DNA of 64,000 nucleotides from Alentia gelatinosa. Its lineage: Eukaryota; Annelida; Polychaeta; Phyllodocida; Polynoidae. Within the stretch, counting starts at the first letter, position 1, and the number at the start of each line of letters is the position of its first letter. Location: NCBI GenBank assembly GCA_950022655.1, contig OX465587.1, positions 26,105,716-26,169,715 of the forward strand, read 5' to 3'. A model generated the notes under the pieces. It saw only the letters and a program-made list of their open reading frames with translations. It was not told the origin of the DNA and made no database searches. Shown here piece after piece: positions 48,206 through 60,740 of the stretch. Both the position numbers and the translations under genes were made by a program.

Positions 48206-51069
48206 ATTGGTGGTGTATTTATGATTGTGATATTAAACCATGTGTATCACACTTACCGCATTGTACATCAATCCTTTTGGTAATTTGCCTGCACTGTACT
48301 TCTGTTTGTGGAGTGTTTTTACTTTTAATGTGACACAGAATTTGGCAGGACAATAGGTGTGCCACCTATTCAATGGATGCAGTTATAGATCCTTGTCTTA
48401 AGTGGTGCATGTACCCGTTACATCTCCCGTGGCGTTATATATGTATCAGGCCTGAAACAAATTAATATAATTTTAAAAGAATGACCAAACTGAAATACAA
48501 AATATGTATACAAAATATGGTTTGTGGTATCTAATTTTTTTTATTGAATTGAAGTGAGAGCGATGATTTCATCATTATATCAGACTCATGGTTCCATTTG
48601 AATTACATATATATATTGTTTCCAGAATGCAGTAAGGACCTCACGAGCATCCCGTGTGAGGAACCATTTGCGTAAATTAGGATTTTTGTTTTGTTTTGAA
48701 TTTATGTTGATTCTGGAGTTGGTTGTTACTAAGGATAGAAACACCCTATCTTAAGCTATACACATAATGAATTCCCTCGTGTGGCTACGGGGCCGTCCAT
48801 AAATGACGCCACGCAGCCATATGGGGTGGTGGTGGTGGGGGAGGGGATATCAAAACTAGCGTGACGAGCGCAATGCTTGGACAATCCCTACTCTGCAAAT
48901 ACGATTCGTTTTTCTACCTTTATACATAGATGGGACATCTGCAACTAATTGTATTAGATCTACCTCCAATGCACCCCTCTATAAATATAGCCAACTCGCC
49001 CTGCCACCACCGCTGTATCCTAAAGAACAAACTAGTAAATCTATAATACTAGACAAGAATACATGTTAAACACTAGAAAATTGCAATGGAGATTATAAAA
49101 GATTTTGGGAGAAACATTGAAAATATCCTCGCATTCACTCAGATATTAGCCTACTATGCAGAGGATACGACCATGCAGAACAAAATCATGGTAGACCTAA
49201 TATTGCGTATTTATAACTGGTGGCGTTTGATAGCAATATGCAAAAGGAGACGAGAAACATGCATAGACTCACCAACCTGTGTATGGGTATTGTCTTGTAT
49301 TGTTCATCCGTGCGAATGTCTATACAAGATCCGTGCTTGATCTGTATGTAACTGAGCCGGGGGAGAGGACATTGGGGTCACACAGGGCAGAACAGAGCAG
49401 CTCACACTATGCTCAGGGAGGTCCGAGTAAAAAAACACGTCCTCAATTAACCTACAAACTTTATCTCTAATGTGATAATGATCTAGTACACAATCTGAAC
49501 TTCAAAGTAGAACCGGAATGCATCGTAACTTTGTTTTTGAAAATACGAAGCCATGCGCATGCATACACTTTAATCTGGAACAGAAAGTCAACGTGTACGC
49601 CAATTTTGACCTCAGACTGATATTGAGCGTCACATGGTGCCTAACATTTATAAATACACATGTATTATACACAACTTTGGTCCCTTACGATTCCTTGTTA
49701 AACATCCGTATTTTGGTTAATACGTTTCTCACTCCTTTATTGTAGTCACTAGCTGTTTAATAATTCTATTTTAACACTACAACTTTATCCTCACATTATG
49801 TCATACTTACCGGTACGTCAGCGAACACTTTTCACCTTTCTAAGAACTTATATTTTCTACCTTTTATATACCAAAACCCTCTAGAAGAACCACTTTCAGT
49901 TTTATAACATTTCCAGTTTAATTCCAAAACATTAAAGGGAAAGCCAGCCTATACAGGGAACAGCTCTGAAGTAATATCTGGCACGGGTCGATTTTTATAA
50001 AATCACCTTTCATCTTTCAACTCTATTCCTATTGCCTATAATAACAATGCTGGTATAGCACTGACAGTTACAAAACTTACCTTTGGTGTTATCGCTGTGA
50101 TCATACAAATTAGGGCACCTCTGTTTTTGCAACTTTTGGATCGTGTACGGATTGGCGATACACAGGATTCGATAGCAGCCTCCTCCTGGATACCTTATAA
50201 TTATTCCCTCTATTTCATGCACTGCTTTTAGAATTCTCCTCGAGACATACAGTTCCTTATTTCAGCAGTGTTTGTGGCTAAAACAGTATGTGACGTCTGT
50301 GGCGTTATGATAATGACCCCGCATAAAAACATATCTATTCTTTACCGATAGAGCCTGATAACAGATAAGATTTCACGCCAACCCTAATAATAATACAAAG
50401 GTAACTGTGATGTCGGTGTTCCACTCAGGATGCGCGATCTAAGCTGACCCAGGCCGATTTATTGACTTGCTAGGATAAATTATATGAAGCCTACTATGAG
50501 AAAAAGCAATACCCTTTTTATCGTCGCTGTTAGTTGCAAAGGGAAACTATTAATAAAATATATATATACAGTATATATTCGCGAAGGGTCCCTTCTTCAA
50601 CTTGTTGGTTTAATATTGATATACCGATAAATATAAGCCATGGAATTAGAGGTGAGGACACACAGAATGCATGACGTTTTCTGATTCTTTATTTGTTCAC
50701 ATTTATTTACGAGTAAAATAGGATTGTGTTCATAGGTTAGATAGGCCAACCCCCTTTCCCTTATTTATCAGGTCACTACTTGAGAACAGTGGATCTAACT
50801 TCCTCTTACAGGAGTAGTGCGCTTCCTCCTATCTCCGTTGCTGAGTAAAACACATTGCAGATTTAAAAATAGAGGGTCACAGGGCTAGTTTTTGATTTAG
50901 AGATCGATATTATGATAATTTCCAAGAATATATGTATAAAGAAATCCGTGATACTCAGAGAATATAGTACATGTGTAGTACTATACATTTAAGTATTAGA
51001 AGGCATAGGTCACTGCACTAGTTTTTGAGAGAGAGATTTTTCATTATGTTTCCTAAATAGATCAATTGG
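48206..51069. other. Intergenic region, no gene seen
   Basis: No exon-like sequence. A diverged MITE end (ggggccgtccataaatgacg) followed by a GT/GG-rich stretch begins at about 48,790. Otherwise AT-rich, unannotated. Confidence 0.45.
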
Positions 51070-51075
51070 TTTATT
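51070..51075 (-). terminator. Candidate SPO11 polyadenylation signal
   Basis: AATAAA on the minus strand, 198 bp past the SPO11 stop, with other copies near 50,688 and 50,702. Confidence 0.35.
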
Positions 51076-51272
51076 TTTTATAAATTGGACAAACCGTTTT
51101 GGCTCATTTGGCATTAGGATGGATTACAAGGATCCGGTTTTGACCGACAATTGACATTATTTGAAAATAACCAGGTGGTGTCACCATGAATTAAAGGAGA
51201 TGCCTTTAACTATGCGAGGCAATCTCTGCATAATTAAATCTCAGCAGCATAGATGTACCCGTGGCGCAGGCC

Positions 51273-54200
51273 TTAGATCCAGCCACCGTAGCAGACCTTG
51301 TTGGGCAGGTAGACGTCAGTGAGGAAGTGGGCAGAGATGCTGTCTAGGCACTGGATCTCTGCTTTCACTCCTGACTCGAGCAGAGTCTCTAGCTGAAAGG
51401 GTTTAAAACATCTATTATTATACATGTATACCTATGGACGTATCACCTACACATACTGCCCGCTGCTACCCATGACGTATTTATGGTCGTACTAGATAAA
51501 GTATCACATTTTCTAGGTACCACGGTAATGTTAATACGAAAACAAGCAGATTGTCTTTGGATGTAAAAAAAAAGAAGGTAAAATATACCTCTCTGTCTCT
51601 GGCATTGAGTAGGGTAATACCTTATCAATAATTTCACCATTTATTTCTGACGTACGGAGACAGTTAGCCAGTTTCCGTATTTATCATTACTGCTACCGAT
51701 GACATCATGTTATTTGAAGACGTCATAGATATATAATACTCCTGTTAAACACCAATTATCGATAATGAATCCTAGTTTATAAAAACAGACAGCTATAATT
51801 GATGATTGGTGCATTTAAGAGCTGCTACATTCACCAAAATCGCCATTTTTATGCGGGTGTTCCACCGGAAGATATATGTATAACTTCCGTTAGCCAAATC
51901 CGTACTGGTTTGACAAACTGGATTATATAGAATGTGCGCTGCTCCACAGGAACAACCCAGTCATGCTCGCCAATTTATTTTTCCACAACCTCTCCACTCA
52001 TCTATATCAACTTGGATCGTCGTCGTGGTGGAACACCACTTTACCAGGAACCTGGTCGTCACCTCGTCCATGGTTCTCCGCTAAGATAATAGCTCAGTGC
52101 AATTAGTCGTGCACTCCAATAGCGCTCCTTGTCCATTATCGGGTCTGTTGGATAACTTATGCCTACGAAAGTACAGGGTAATCAATAGGAGACCTCACAC
52201 AGGGATTATCGTATAATAATATTCAAGCTTGTTCACCTAGACTTTCTTACCTGACCAAAAGTCGTCCATAATTGTTAAATTAAGTTGACCAAATCGTCCC
52301 TGGGTCTCGTTGGCTTACAGAAATGGATCTTCATGTACGAGACTAATTATTCAACATGCCCCTGGTTCCCACGAATAGTATCCTGCCCATTAAGAAATCC
52401 TAGTTGTCTTGATATCGTTGATCGCCATATCCAGGTAGGGTTTCAGCTCAGTAATGTGGATATTCTGCTCATAAAGTTGTCAATGGCAGCATAAATGTAC
52501 TTTATTCTGGCTTTTCAGAAACCCCCCATAATTGATTTTCAAACAGAATTAATATTAAAACCGGGTTTCAGCTTTAATAGCCTGGTATAAACGTCCATAG
52601 GCTTAGCATTAGGATCTCGTACTCAACAGGCTTGCGAGTACAGTAACTCATAGTCAATGGGCGATAAACAGATAGAGATTTGCAGGCTAAGATAAAATCA
52701 GAAACATATTCGTGTTTGTTCTGAGTCTCATTTAGAGTGTTTCGAGATATTCACTAGGCTATCGCCTCTTTCCTAGTACTCCACGCTCAAAACTCGATGG
52801 CGAACGGGGACATAGCCCAAACACTGATCAATTTCTTTCTTAGACTTACCTCTGTCCTCCAGGTAGGCACAGCGGTCATATAGGGCCGTTTGAGCAGCTC
52901 ATGGGCTTTACGGACGTCAGACTGAGTCAGCGGAATGAGTGCACTACGTGGTACATTCAACCTGCAATTCACTCTCTTTTTCAATTCTATTTTATTAACT
53001 CGGACTGTTTCATACAGTATGGAGATGTCATTATTTTCAGCAAACAAACACTGAGGCAAATACAGATGCAATATAAATAAAACTGTCAACAGTAAACAAT
53101 AGCAAACAAACAAAAAACACAAAAGTAAATACAAATACAAGGGCTATAATACATGTATGCTTGGTCATAGAGATTCGTCGGCATGTTATGGGATAGGCAA
53201 TGTCGTTCTCAAAAATTGAGTGATATAGTTTAGCTTTGTATTTTAAAGAAAAAGTACATTCCCGAGTCCAACACGCCAACTTACCTGGTGATATCTGAAG
53301 GCCATACCCCCAACCAACGCACAATGGGCACAGCCATGTTAGAGGTGTCGAACGATAACGACTGAAAAGTATGAAACCAAAAAGTTAGAAATATATTTGT
53401 TCAGCCTTACTACCACAGGTACACCGATATAAAGAAGGAACAATCTGATTATTTGTTATTTTAGAAATGCATAGGTCTTGGGTAATGTCATTTATGAATT
53501 ATATATATGGAAATCATATTGAATAATCCGTATGCAAAACTGTGTTAATTTCAGAGAAAATGAAGGTATTTACCCTGGATCCGAACTTATATACCATCAT
53601 TATCTCCATACCTAATGAAAAGGGATAGAATGCTTTATTATGTGAAAACAAGTGCATCTAAAGCGATATTTTGATATCCTGAAATCCTCTTGATTAGATT
53701 GATACATCTGACATATTTATGTATGATGTATTTTTTGTCTTTTCTATTTTTTTCTGGGTTAGATTATATATATATCGAGTTTCTTTCAGTCCACTAAGTC
53801 AAGGCCGTGTTTAACGTTACTTTACGCACATTATCTATTCATAGAAACTGAAATCACCTTTCAGTTATAGATATGAAAAATGATACAGTAGTAATGTTTA
53901 AGTAATACATCCTAACCATATGGATCTGCATCGACAAGAGCCAACACAGGTACATGTATTGTGTCCCAAAGGCGACGCACGAGTAGCCTAGTGTTCACGT
54001 CTGGAAAGCCCTTTGCCTACAGATAAATATAAAATTATAATCATTACCAGACTAAATATTACCTCACAGGAAGCTCGTACACCTAGAGGTGAAATATACT
54101 TGCTATATGAAATACTAAATATTCACATCTAGGAAGCCCTTTGGTTTCATCTAAAGCGGGTATTCGACTGGGCTGGCTATGAATCTGACACTGGCGGGCG

Positions 54201-57200
54201 TCTGCCAAATATGCTTACAGTGTACAAACTCATAAGCCGGTTCAGTGGCTGACATTGCACGATGGTCGTGCGGGTTATGTTTGATGGCATCTGACAAAAT
54301 CAAATTCAATAGGTTTTATGGGCCATCCCCTCTTACACCACCATGCGGCTGCTGCCGGTGAGCATGTTGCCTCCTCCACTACACCGATTGCTATTTATAA
54401 GCACCTGACATAAGGTAGCTGTGTGATCGCTGTGCAACGCTCTTTTGTGTTCATGCAGTCAGCCCAATGAAACACATACCTTCTATTTCATATCCACACA
54501 AGGGAAGCCCTAAGCCTGCAGAATCCATGTACAATAAACTCCTGCTTCACAGACAGCTTTTCCTTCTAGTGACCTCAACTAACAGGGATGTCAGTTGGGG
54601 TGGGAGGATAAACGTGTAAATATTTGTCATGTGGAATATTATTTTTCTTTTACACGAAGAACAAGAATTACAAAGAAAGTAAAGGTGGATGTCTATGGAA
54701 AATAGGGAGCTGCCATCTCTGAACTAAAGGAATGAAAATTCAATACAAACACTAGCAATTTCTAGTGATATTTATAGAAATTCCCAAGACGGTATCATGC
54801 AGGAAGGGTCCTTGTGGGTCAAAGAAATAAGATTTCCTCAATAATTACCGTGATCATAATGCAGGGGGCAAGTTTGTGACAGAACTGGTCATCTATGAGT
54901 CGCTGAAATGTTGCATCTTTTTCCACTATGAGAACAAAGCGGGCATCTGACTGCAAATCTACAGATACCACATTCACATGGCTTATCAACAAATTCACAA
55001 AATATATGTTTGCAATACAATATAATGCCATCATATTCACAGAGCATAAGAGTTTCCAATATATTTTTGAGGTAGTACTGTTTTAGCCTCGACAGTTCTT
55101 TATTTGATTCCACTTTCGAATATAGCATAATGAAGATCTACAAAATCACAGAGCGCATAAATGTCAATACATTGTTGCTTTTTCACTTATAGCGGATCAG
55201 TTTAAAAAGATGCAGATAGACAAACTCTCAGCCCAAAGACACATGGAAGTAGACGCATGTGTGTCCAGACAGTTCTCCTTTTAACCAGAGTATACTAGTA
55301 ACTAGCGTCCGAACAGATCCTGCCAGGGATGTGTTTTATACTTGTGATAATCGTTGATACCGACCACTTAGAGGCAATTGCGTTCCGTAGTCGAATAACC
55401 GTACTATTGGTGATGACTATATCCAACAAAGAATGTTTTGAGCACTTCGGGTGTAGACATACTTATCCTTACAATAATCGTTGCCGATATGGTCGCCTAT
55501 AATCAATGACAGGGTCAGACTAGTCGTAGAGGTCTCTAATTCATGTTAAATAAGAATACGAGGCACATACACTTCTTAACACAGCCGATGCTGTGTTAAG
55601 GGCTGTGTTTAATTCATGTTAAAACTTGTTTTCAAATTGAATGATATACAACACAGGATAGCATTGGATCATCTATGTATGGTGTACCTATATTACACAT
55701 TTTTGTTTGTTGGTATTTCGATCGTGATAAACAATTTACAACAGTGAGCACAGCATCACTCGACTAGCTTTCGTATAACCTACTGCATCGCTCGACAATA
55801 ATCATACCTATAAAACAAGCGCTATCAACGATAATTGTGACCACAAAAAACACCGCTCGGTATGGTAGGTGGGGAGCTATCATTTATATAATCACTATTA
55901 GTGATTGATTGGAGAGTGATAATTGTAGGCAAACTACAACCGGGTCTATGGAACACTTATCAGGAATTACCTCAGTATTAATCGTACAATTGTACCCGGA
56001 CGGTTGATAATCGTTATCAACGACTATCTCGTCTATAATAACTCCTTTAAATGTAAAAGAGGATAGTTAAAAATGATAAGGCGGCATCGGCAATTGAAAA
56101 AATACCTACTGAAGATTGAACTGTAGAATGTTAATAGAAATTAAGTTACCTTTTATAGCTTCAACGTGTGAAGGGACCATAGAGCTCTAAAATGGGGAAA
56201 TGGAATTCATTTTAGCCACATGATGCTATTTTAGTGGCAGCTCTAATTGCAATCTTGTATTCTGCATTCTATTATGATGATTAGAGTTCAAATTACGGAC
56301 AGGATGATGTTGTCGCTGTATTTTTACAGCGCATATTTATCTGCAATGTCAGTTTACGAGGGGAATATGTATATTATGTAATACAATATATTATGTAATA
56401 CAATATATCAAAAACGGTTATGGTACATAACAACGAAGGAAACACTACAGAAGTGAAGGCGTCCTCATATATAGGCACCACCTGACGACTATTGGCCAGA
56501 CAATCTATCATCGCCACGAATTTAGTCGTCAGCTGAGGCGCTAGTAATATACATATGGTTGGGGATTGTACCGCATACCGACAGTCTAGTCTTGGTGACC
56601 CTTTCTCAGTGACCCATACTTCATGACCCTTTCTGAGTGACACACACTGAATGACCTATACTGAGTGACCCATACTAAGTGACCTTTCTGACTGACCATT
56701 TTGGAGTATCCATACTGAGTGACCATTTTTGGGTGACCCTTATTTTGTGACCCTTTCTCAGTGACCCATACTTAGTGACCCTGTCTCAGTAACCAATAGT
56801 TCACAACCCATTCTGAGTGAGACCCATACTTCATGACTCTTTCTGAGTGACCCATTCTGAGTGAGACCCATAGTGAGTGACATTCTGAGTGACCCTTTCT
56901 TTGTTACCCTTACTGAGTGACCCTTTATGAGTGACCCATAATTCATGAGACCAATAGCTTATGACCCTTTCTAAGTTACCCATATTGAGTGACATTCTAA
57001 GTAACCCGTAGCGAGTGATCCTCTCTGAGTGACCAATACTGAGTAACCCATACTGAGTGACTCATACTGAACGACGCATATTGAGTGACCCATACTTCAT
57101 GAACCTTCCTGGGTGACACACTTTGTGACCCATAATTCATGACCCTTTCTGAATGACCCATACTGAGTGACCCTTTCTATGTAATCCATACTGAGTGCCC

Positions 57201-60200
57201 TTTCCTGATTCATACTGAGTGACTTATATTTAGTGCCCCTTCCTGAGTGACCCATACTGAATGACCCATACTGAGTGACACATTCTGAGTAACCCTTTCT
57301 TAGTGACCCTTTCTGAGTGACACATACTGAAGGGCACATACTGAGTCACCTATACTTTGTGACCCTTCCTGAGTGACCCTTTTTGAGTGACACAAACTGA
57401 AAGACCCATACTTTGTGACCTATACTTTGTGATCCTTTGTGAGGGACCCATACTTTGTGACCCTTTCTAATTGACCCATAATGAATTACCCTTTCTGAGT
57501 GACACATACTGAACGACCCTTACTAACCTATACTTTGTGACCCATTCCGAGTGAGACCCATACTTTACGACTCTTTATGAGTGACTAGAACTTTCAGCCT
57601 CTGCTCATGGGTTTATGACTTGTATCACCCATTAATCTTGACCCCTTCCGTTGAGGCATAGGTGGGCAGTCAACTTTTTGCATCAGTGCTGTTCCGTCAA
57701 TGATGAATGTTTATCTGCTACTTGTTCCTTTAAACATCAATCTTTTTTTGTATCTTAGCTGATGAGAAAGTAACTTGAGGCACGAAAAATTATAGTAGAA
57801 AACAAAAATACATTATATTGAAGACAACACGATAATACACACGTTGACTAATTTTAGTTATTGCAACATACCGCGTTTCTGCAATCCACCCGGCTACCAT
57901 CAAGGTCTGTATATCTCAAGTCCCCACAAACTAAACCCTTTGATGTGGTCAACTGCAATGCATGGGGTACCATATCACATACCACGATGTAGTGCAACAA
58001 ATAAATATATGTACTGACTGGAGTATTAACCTGATATATTCCATTGATAAACTGAAAAGCAATGTGAACAATTACGAAACTATTCCTATGAAATATTAAG
58101 ATAGATTAATCTAATTCGATTGCATACAATGAATATAACCATCAAGTTCACATTGTTTGATTAGCTCACTTATTTTTCAAAGTTATGAATTTAGGTTTGA
58201 TAGATAGAATAGCTTCACTATTTCATAAAATTTCAAATATTAATGACGTGAGATCCATAAATGTTGTGCACTCACCACATGGAGACAAGCTCTTGGTACT
58301 CGAAACATACAAGAGATATTGTCGACGATAGCGTCCAAGCAAGACTGGGAGCCAAAAGTTTGTGGGTCTTGATAATATAAATCCCTGGTAGCAGGAAGCA
58401 AGTTATCGGTAAATGACCAATCCACGACATTAGATTGTAAGTAAAAAATACGAAATTTTTTCAGATGCACAAATTGGTAATGATGATATGATCGAAGTCG
58501 ATTTTACTACTGAATAAAATGCAAATCCTGTAGGCCTACATCTAATTAATTAATTATGATTGCCTGGAGAGGAATGGGGAAACGACGTACCTTTTTGTGC
58601 AGTAAGTGTTTGTCTGTAAAAGGCGATGTATGACAGATAACAGCTTGATGGTTAATGCTAAAATTTATATTGAATAATTGTTAGGATTGTAATTGCTGTA
58701 TTTAACAATATTTTAATTGAACAGAATATATTTGTCACAATGAATCAAAGATACAATTTAGATACTTTTAAATACATGTATATGACCCATTCTCACCAAT
58801 TGGCTGGAGGGTTGTTTTTATGGAGTCCCATAGACAAATGATCATTCTGAGGGGCTGTGAGGTCTTTGTTACTGTTTGCATTCCAGTTATAAATGATCAT
58901 TTGTTGACCATTTAGTGCAAATGTTCTCCAAAACAGTGACAGGGTCAGACTTGCCATACAGGTCTGATATTCATACTGAAATCTAATAAAATTAACAGAT
59001 ATTTGCAGTGGAGGATTCTCAACCAAGCTGCCTCATTGCAAACATGTTTCAAGTGTTGATTTTTAAAAAGATCTGGCTTCTCTTTACGTCGCAATTTCTA
59101 ATATCACATTTAATAATGAAAAAATAGTTAACCACTGCTTTTTTAGTATGCATAGTTACCCTTAAGTTGTGTATTATGTATTTAAAAAAAACTATATTCT
59201 TACCAAATCTTTTCAGGGAGGGTAAATTATCAAATCGCAGTGTAGTTTCTAATGGATCATCCTTCATTTCCAGACCTCTTCCTTCACTGAATCTACAAAA
59301 AATACCCCCAGTTTTTACTATTTCACGAAAAGTCATATGCAAAATGTCACTTACATCCTTGTTGAACAGCAATAAATGACAGTTACGGGGCCTGCCAAGC
59401 CATTTCTCACGACATAATGGATTTCTAATGATTTCCAACGCAATTGGAGCATCAGAATTTTATTTTTTAATTTTTGTTTCTATCATTTTTAGATGAAAGA
59501 ATACCTAAATAGAGAACCTGAGATTCATTTATATGCTGCTGGGAAAGCTTGTCCCAAAAAATGTTGATGCATATTCACCGGCTGAAATATGATATAGATT
59601 ATTGATACGGTAATAGTCTTCCATATCCTTTCCCCTAAAATACTCAAATGTCAAAATTCAAGATCTTTTGGTGGCTTCCCCCTGGACCCCTCGTTTATAG
59701 ATAACTAAGTCCCTCACTTGACAAAATATTACTGCCCAAACTTGGCAAACAGATATTTTAATATAAGTATGTACACATAAGAATCAGTTATTAGGTTATG
59801 GTTACGGTACTTGTATTTATAAGTAGGGCCATCAATTCTGACAAACTAACCTGACATTGGCCCACGTGTCTCGTCTTCTGTATACAAGACTGGGAGGGTG
59901 GCCTTTAGCTATAGCTTCTAGCACCTTCAGGATGGTTCCCTCAACCAATGCAATCATTTCTTCCCTAGAAATAGGCAAAGATTTTATATAACTGTAACCT
60001 AGTGATGATTTACAATTACAATTTACACTTACGTTACAGTCACAATAATTTTGTTAAGATTTAAAAGTAATCATAGATACTAAATAGTGTAAAAATTACG
60101 TTGCTATAATAAAATATTCCTGTTTATGTAGTCTACTTTTAGTAGTTCTGTTATTATTTGCATTATATTAAGTAGGGTTTATGAGATTAGCTGATTTGTT

Positions 60201-60399
60201 TTCACTTGGATTTAGCCTCGGTAGTCCCTGTTGCCGTCGTGTCATTTCCATCTAGAGCTAGATCTAGATCTAGCGATGACAATGTCTGTGAATCTGCATC
60301 ATGCGTTTCCCGTCTGCACAAACGCTGGAGTTCTCCTGCTCTCCCCTCCTGCACTAATGAGACACGTAAGTTATCTACAGCATTCCAAAAGTTGTTCAT
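51273..60399 (-). CDS. SPO11: Meiotic recombination protein SPO11 (complete, 13 exons)
   Basis: Topoisomerase VI A-type protein that cuts DNA by a tyrosyl transesterification to start meiotic recombination, acting with TOPOVIBL in the nucleus. Exons in transcript order: 60399-60206, 59964-59851, 59292-59204, 58657-58591, 58384-58276, 57952-57872, 56186-56150, 54958-54849, 54016-53917, 53611-53574, 53361-53285, 52961-52850, 51392-51273. All introns are GT-AG and all phases agree; 1,248 nt give 415 residues. The catalytic Tyr is one of the pair in [12 protein letters not shown] (158-159). Toprim metal-site residues are Glu243 ([10 protein letters not shown]) and Asp296/Asp298 (DADPYG; animals often have DADPHG). 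Other conserved parts: [32 protein letters not shown] and the C-terminal YGGWI. The exon 1 donor (gtgaaa) is weak, and the first 65 residues are not conserved, so the extreme N terminus is the least certain part. Confidence 0.96.
52573..52775. repeat. Dispersed repeat, copy 2 of an inverted pair
   Basis: Reverse complement of 14,630-14,885 (actcaacaggcttgcgagta, gggcgataaacagata, ttcgtgtttgtt, tattcactaggctatcgcct). Lies in the last SPO11 intron. Confidence 0.75.
56580..57600. repeat. Cryptic tandem repeat 'tgagtgaccc', 14-16 bp units
   Basis: About 70 units alternating ctgagtgacccata and ctgagtgaccctttct with many variants. It occupies most of the SPO11 intron between exons 57952-57872 and 56186-56150. 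Open frames across it are repeat artefacts. Confidence 0.9.
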
Positions 60400-60740
60400 C
60401 CTGTAGATAGGAATATGACAGAGACGTAAATATGTACTATGATGTAATGTTGTCTACTTCTAGAAAACGTGCTGCAAATCTTAGCGTGCACTGCCATCTG
60501 GTGTCAGTGCTGTCACCGATGAAAATTCATCCATAGAATATATATGAAGTTGTATATTATGTTATTATTTAATTAATTTTCTACTGATATATCCTTAAAA
60601 TATTAGCTGCACAGGAAACAAGTGGCATTTAAACTCCGACAGAAAGAGAGGCAGACTCTTAAAGGACCCTTTTATTACACCACTGTCTACTGCGTAACAA
60701 TCAAGGGTCAATTATCCGACGCGACAACACCAAAACAAGC
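60400..60740. promoter_or_regulatory. Divergent SPO11/COQ5 promoter region
   Basis: Only 341 bp separate the two start codons, so both promoters and 5' UTRs must share this space unless one has an upstream exon. The middle (60,540-60,605) is very AT-rich, and no clear TATA box is positioned for either gene. A CTCF-like motif is at 60,491-60,504. Confidence 0.6.
60491..60504 (-). promoter_or_regulatory. CTCF-like motif in the SPO11/COQ5 promoter
   Basis: The minus strand reads ACACCAGATGGCAG, 13 of 14 positions of the CTCF core consensus. It has the same orientation as the DPM1 site at 38,676-38,689. Confidence 0.5.

Noticed and set aside
56374..57339. Minus-strand frames with repeated 'GSLRKGH' peptides
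   Set aside because: Translation of the tgagtgaccc repeat.
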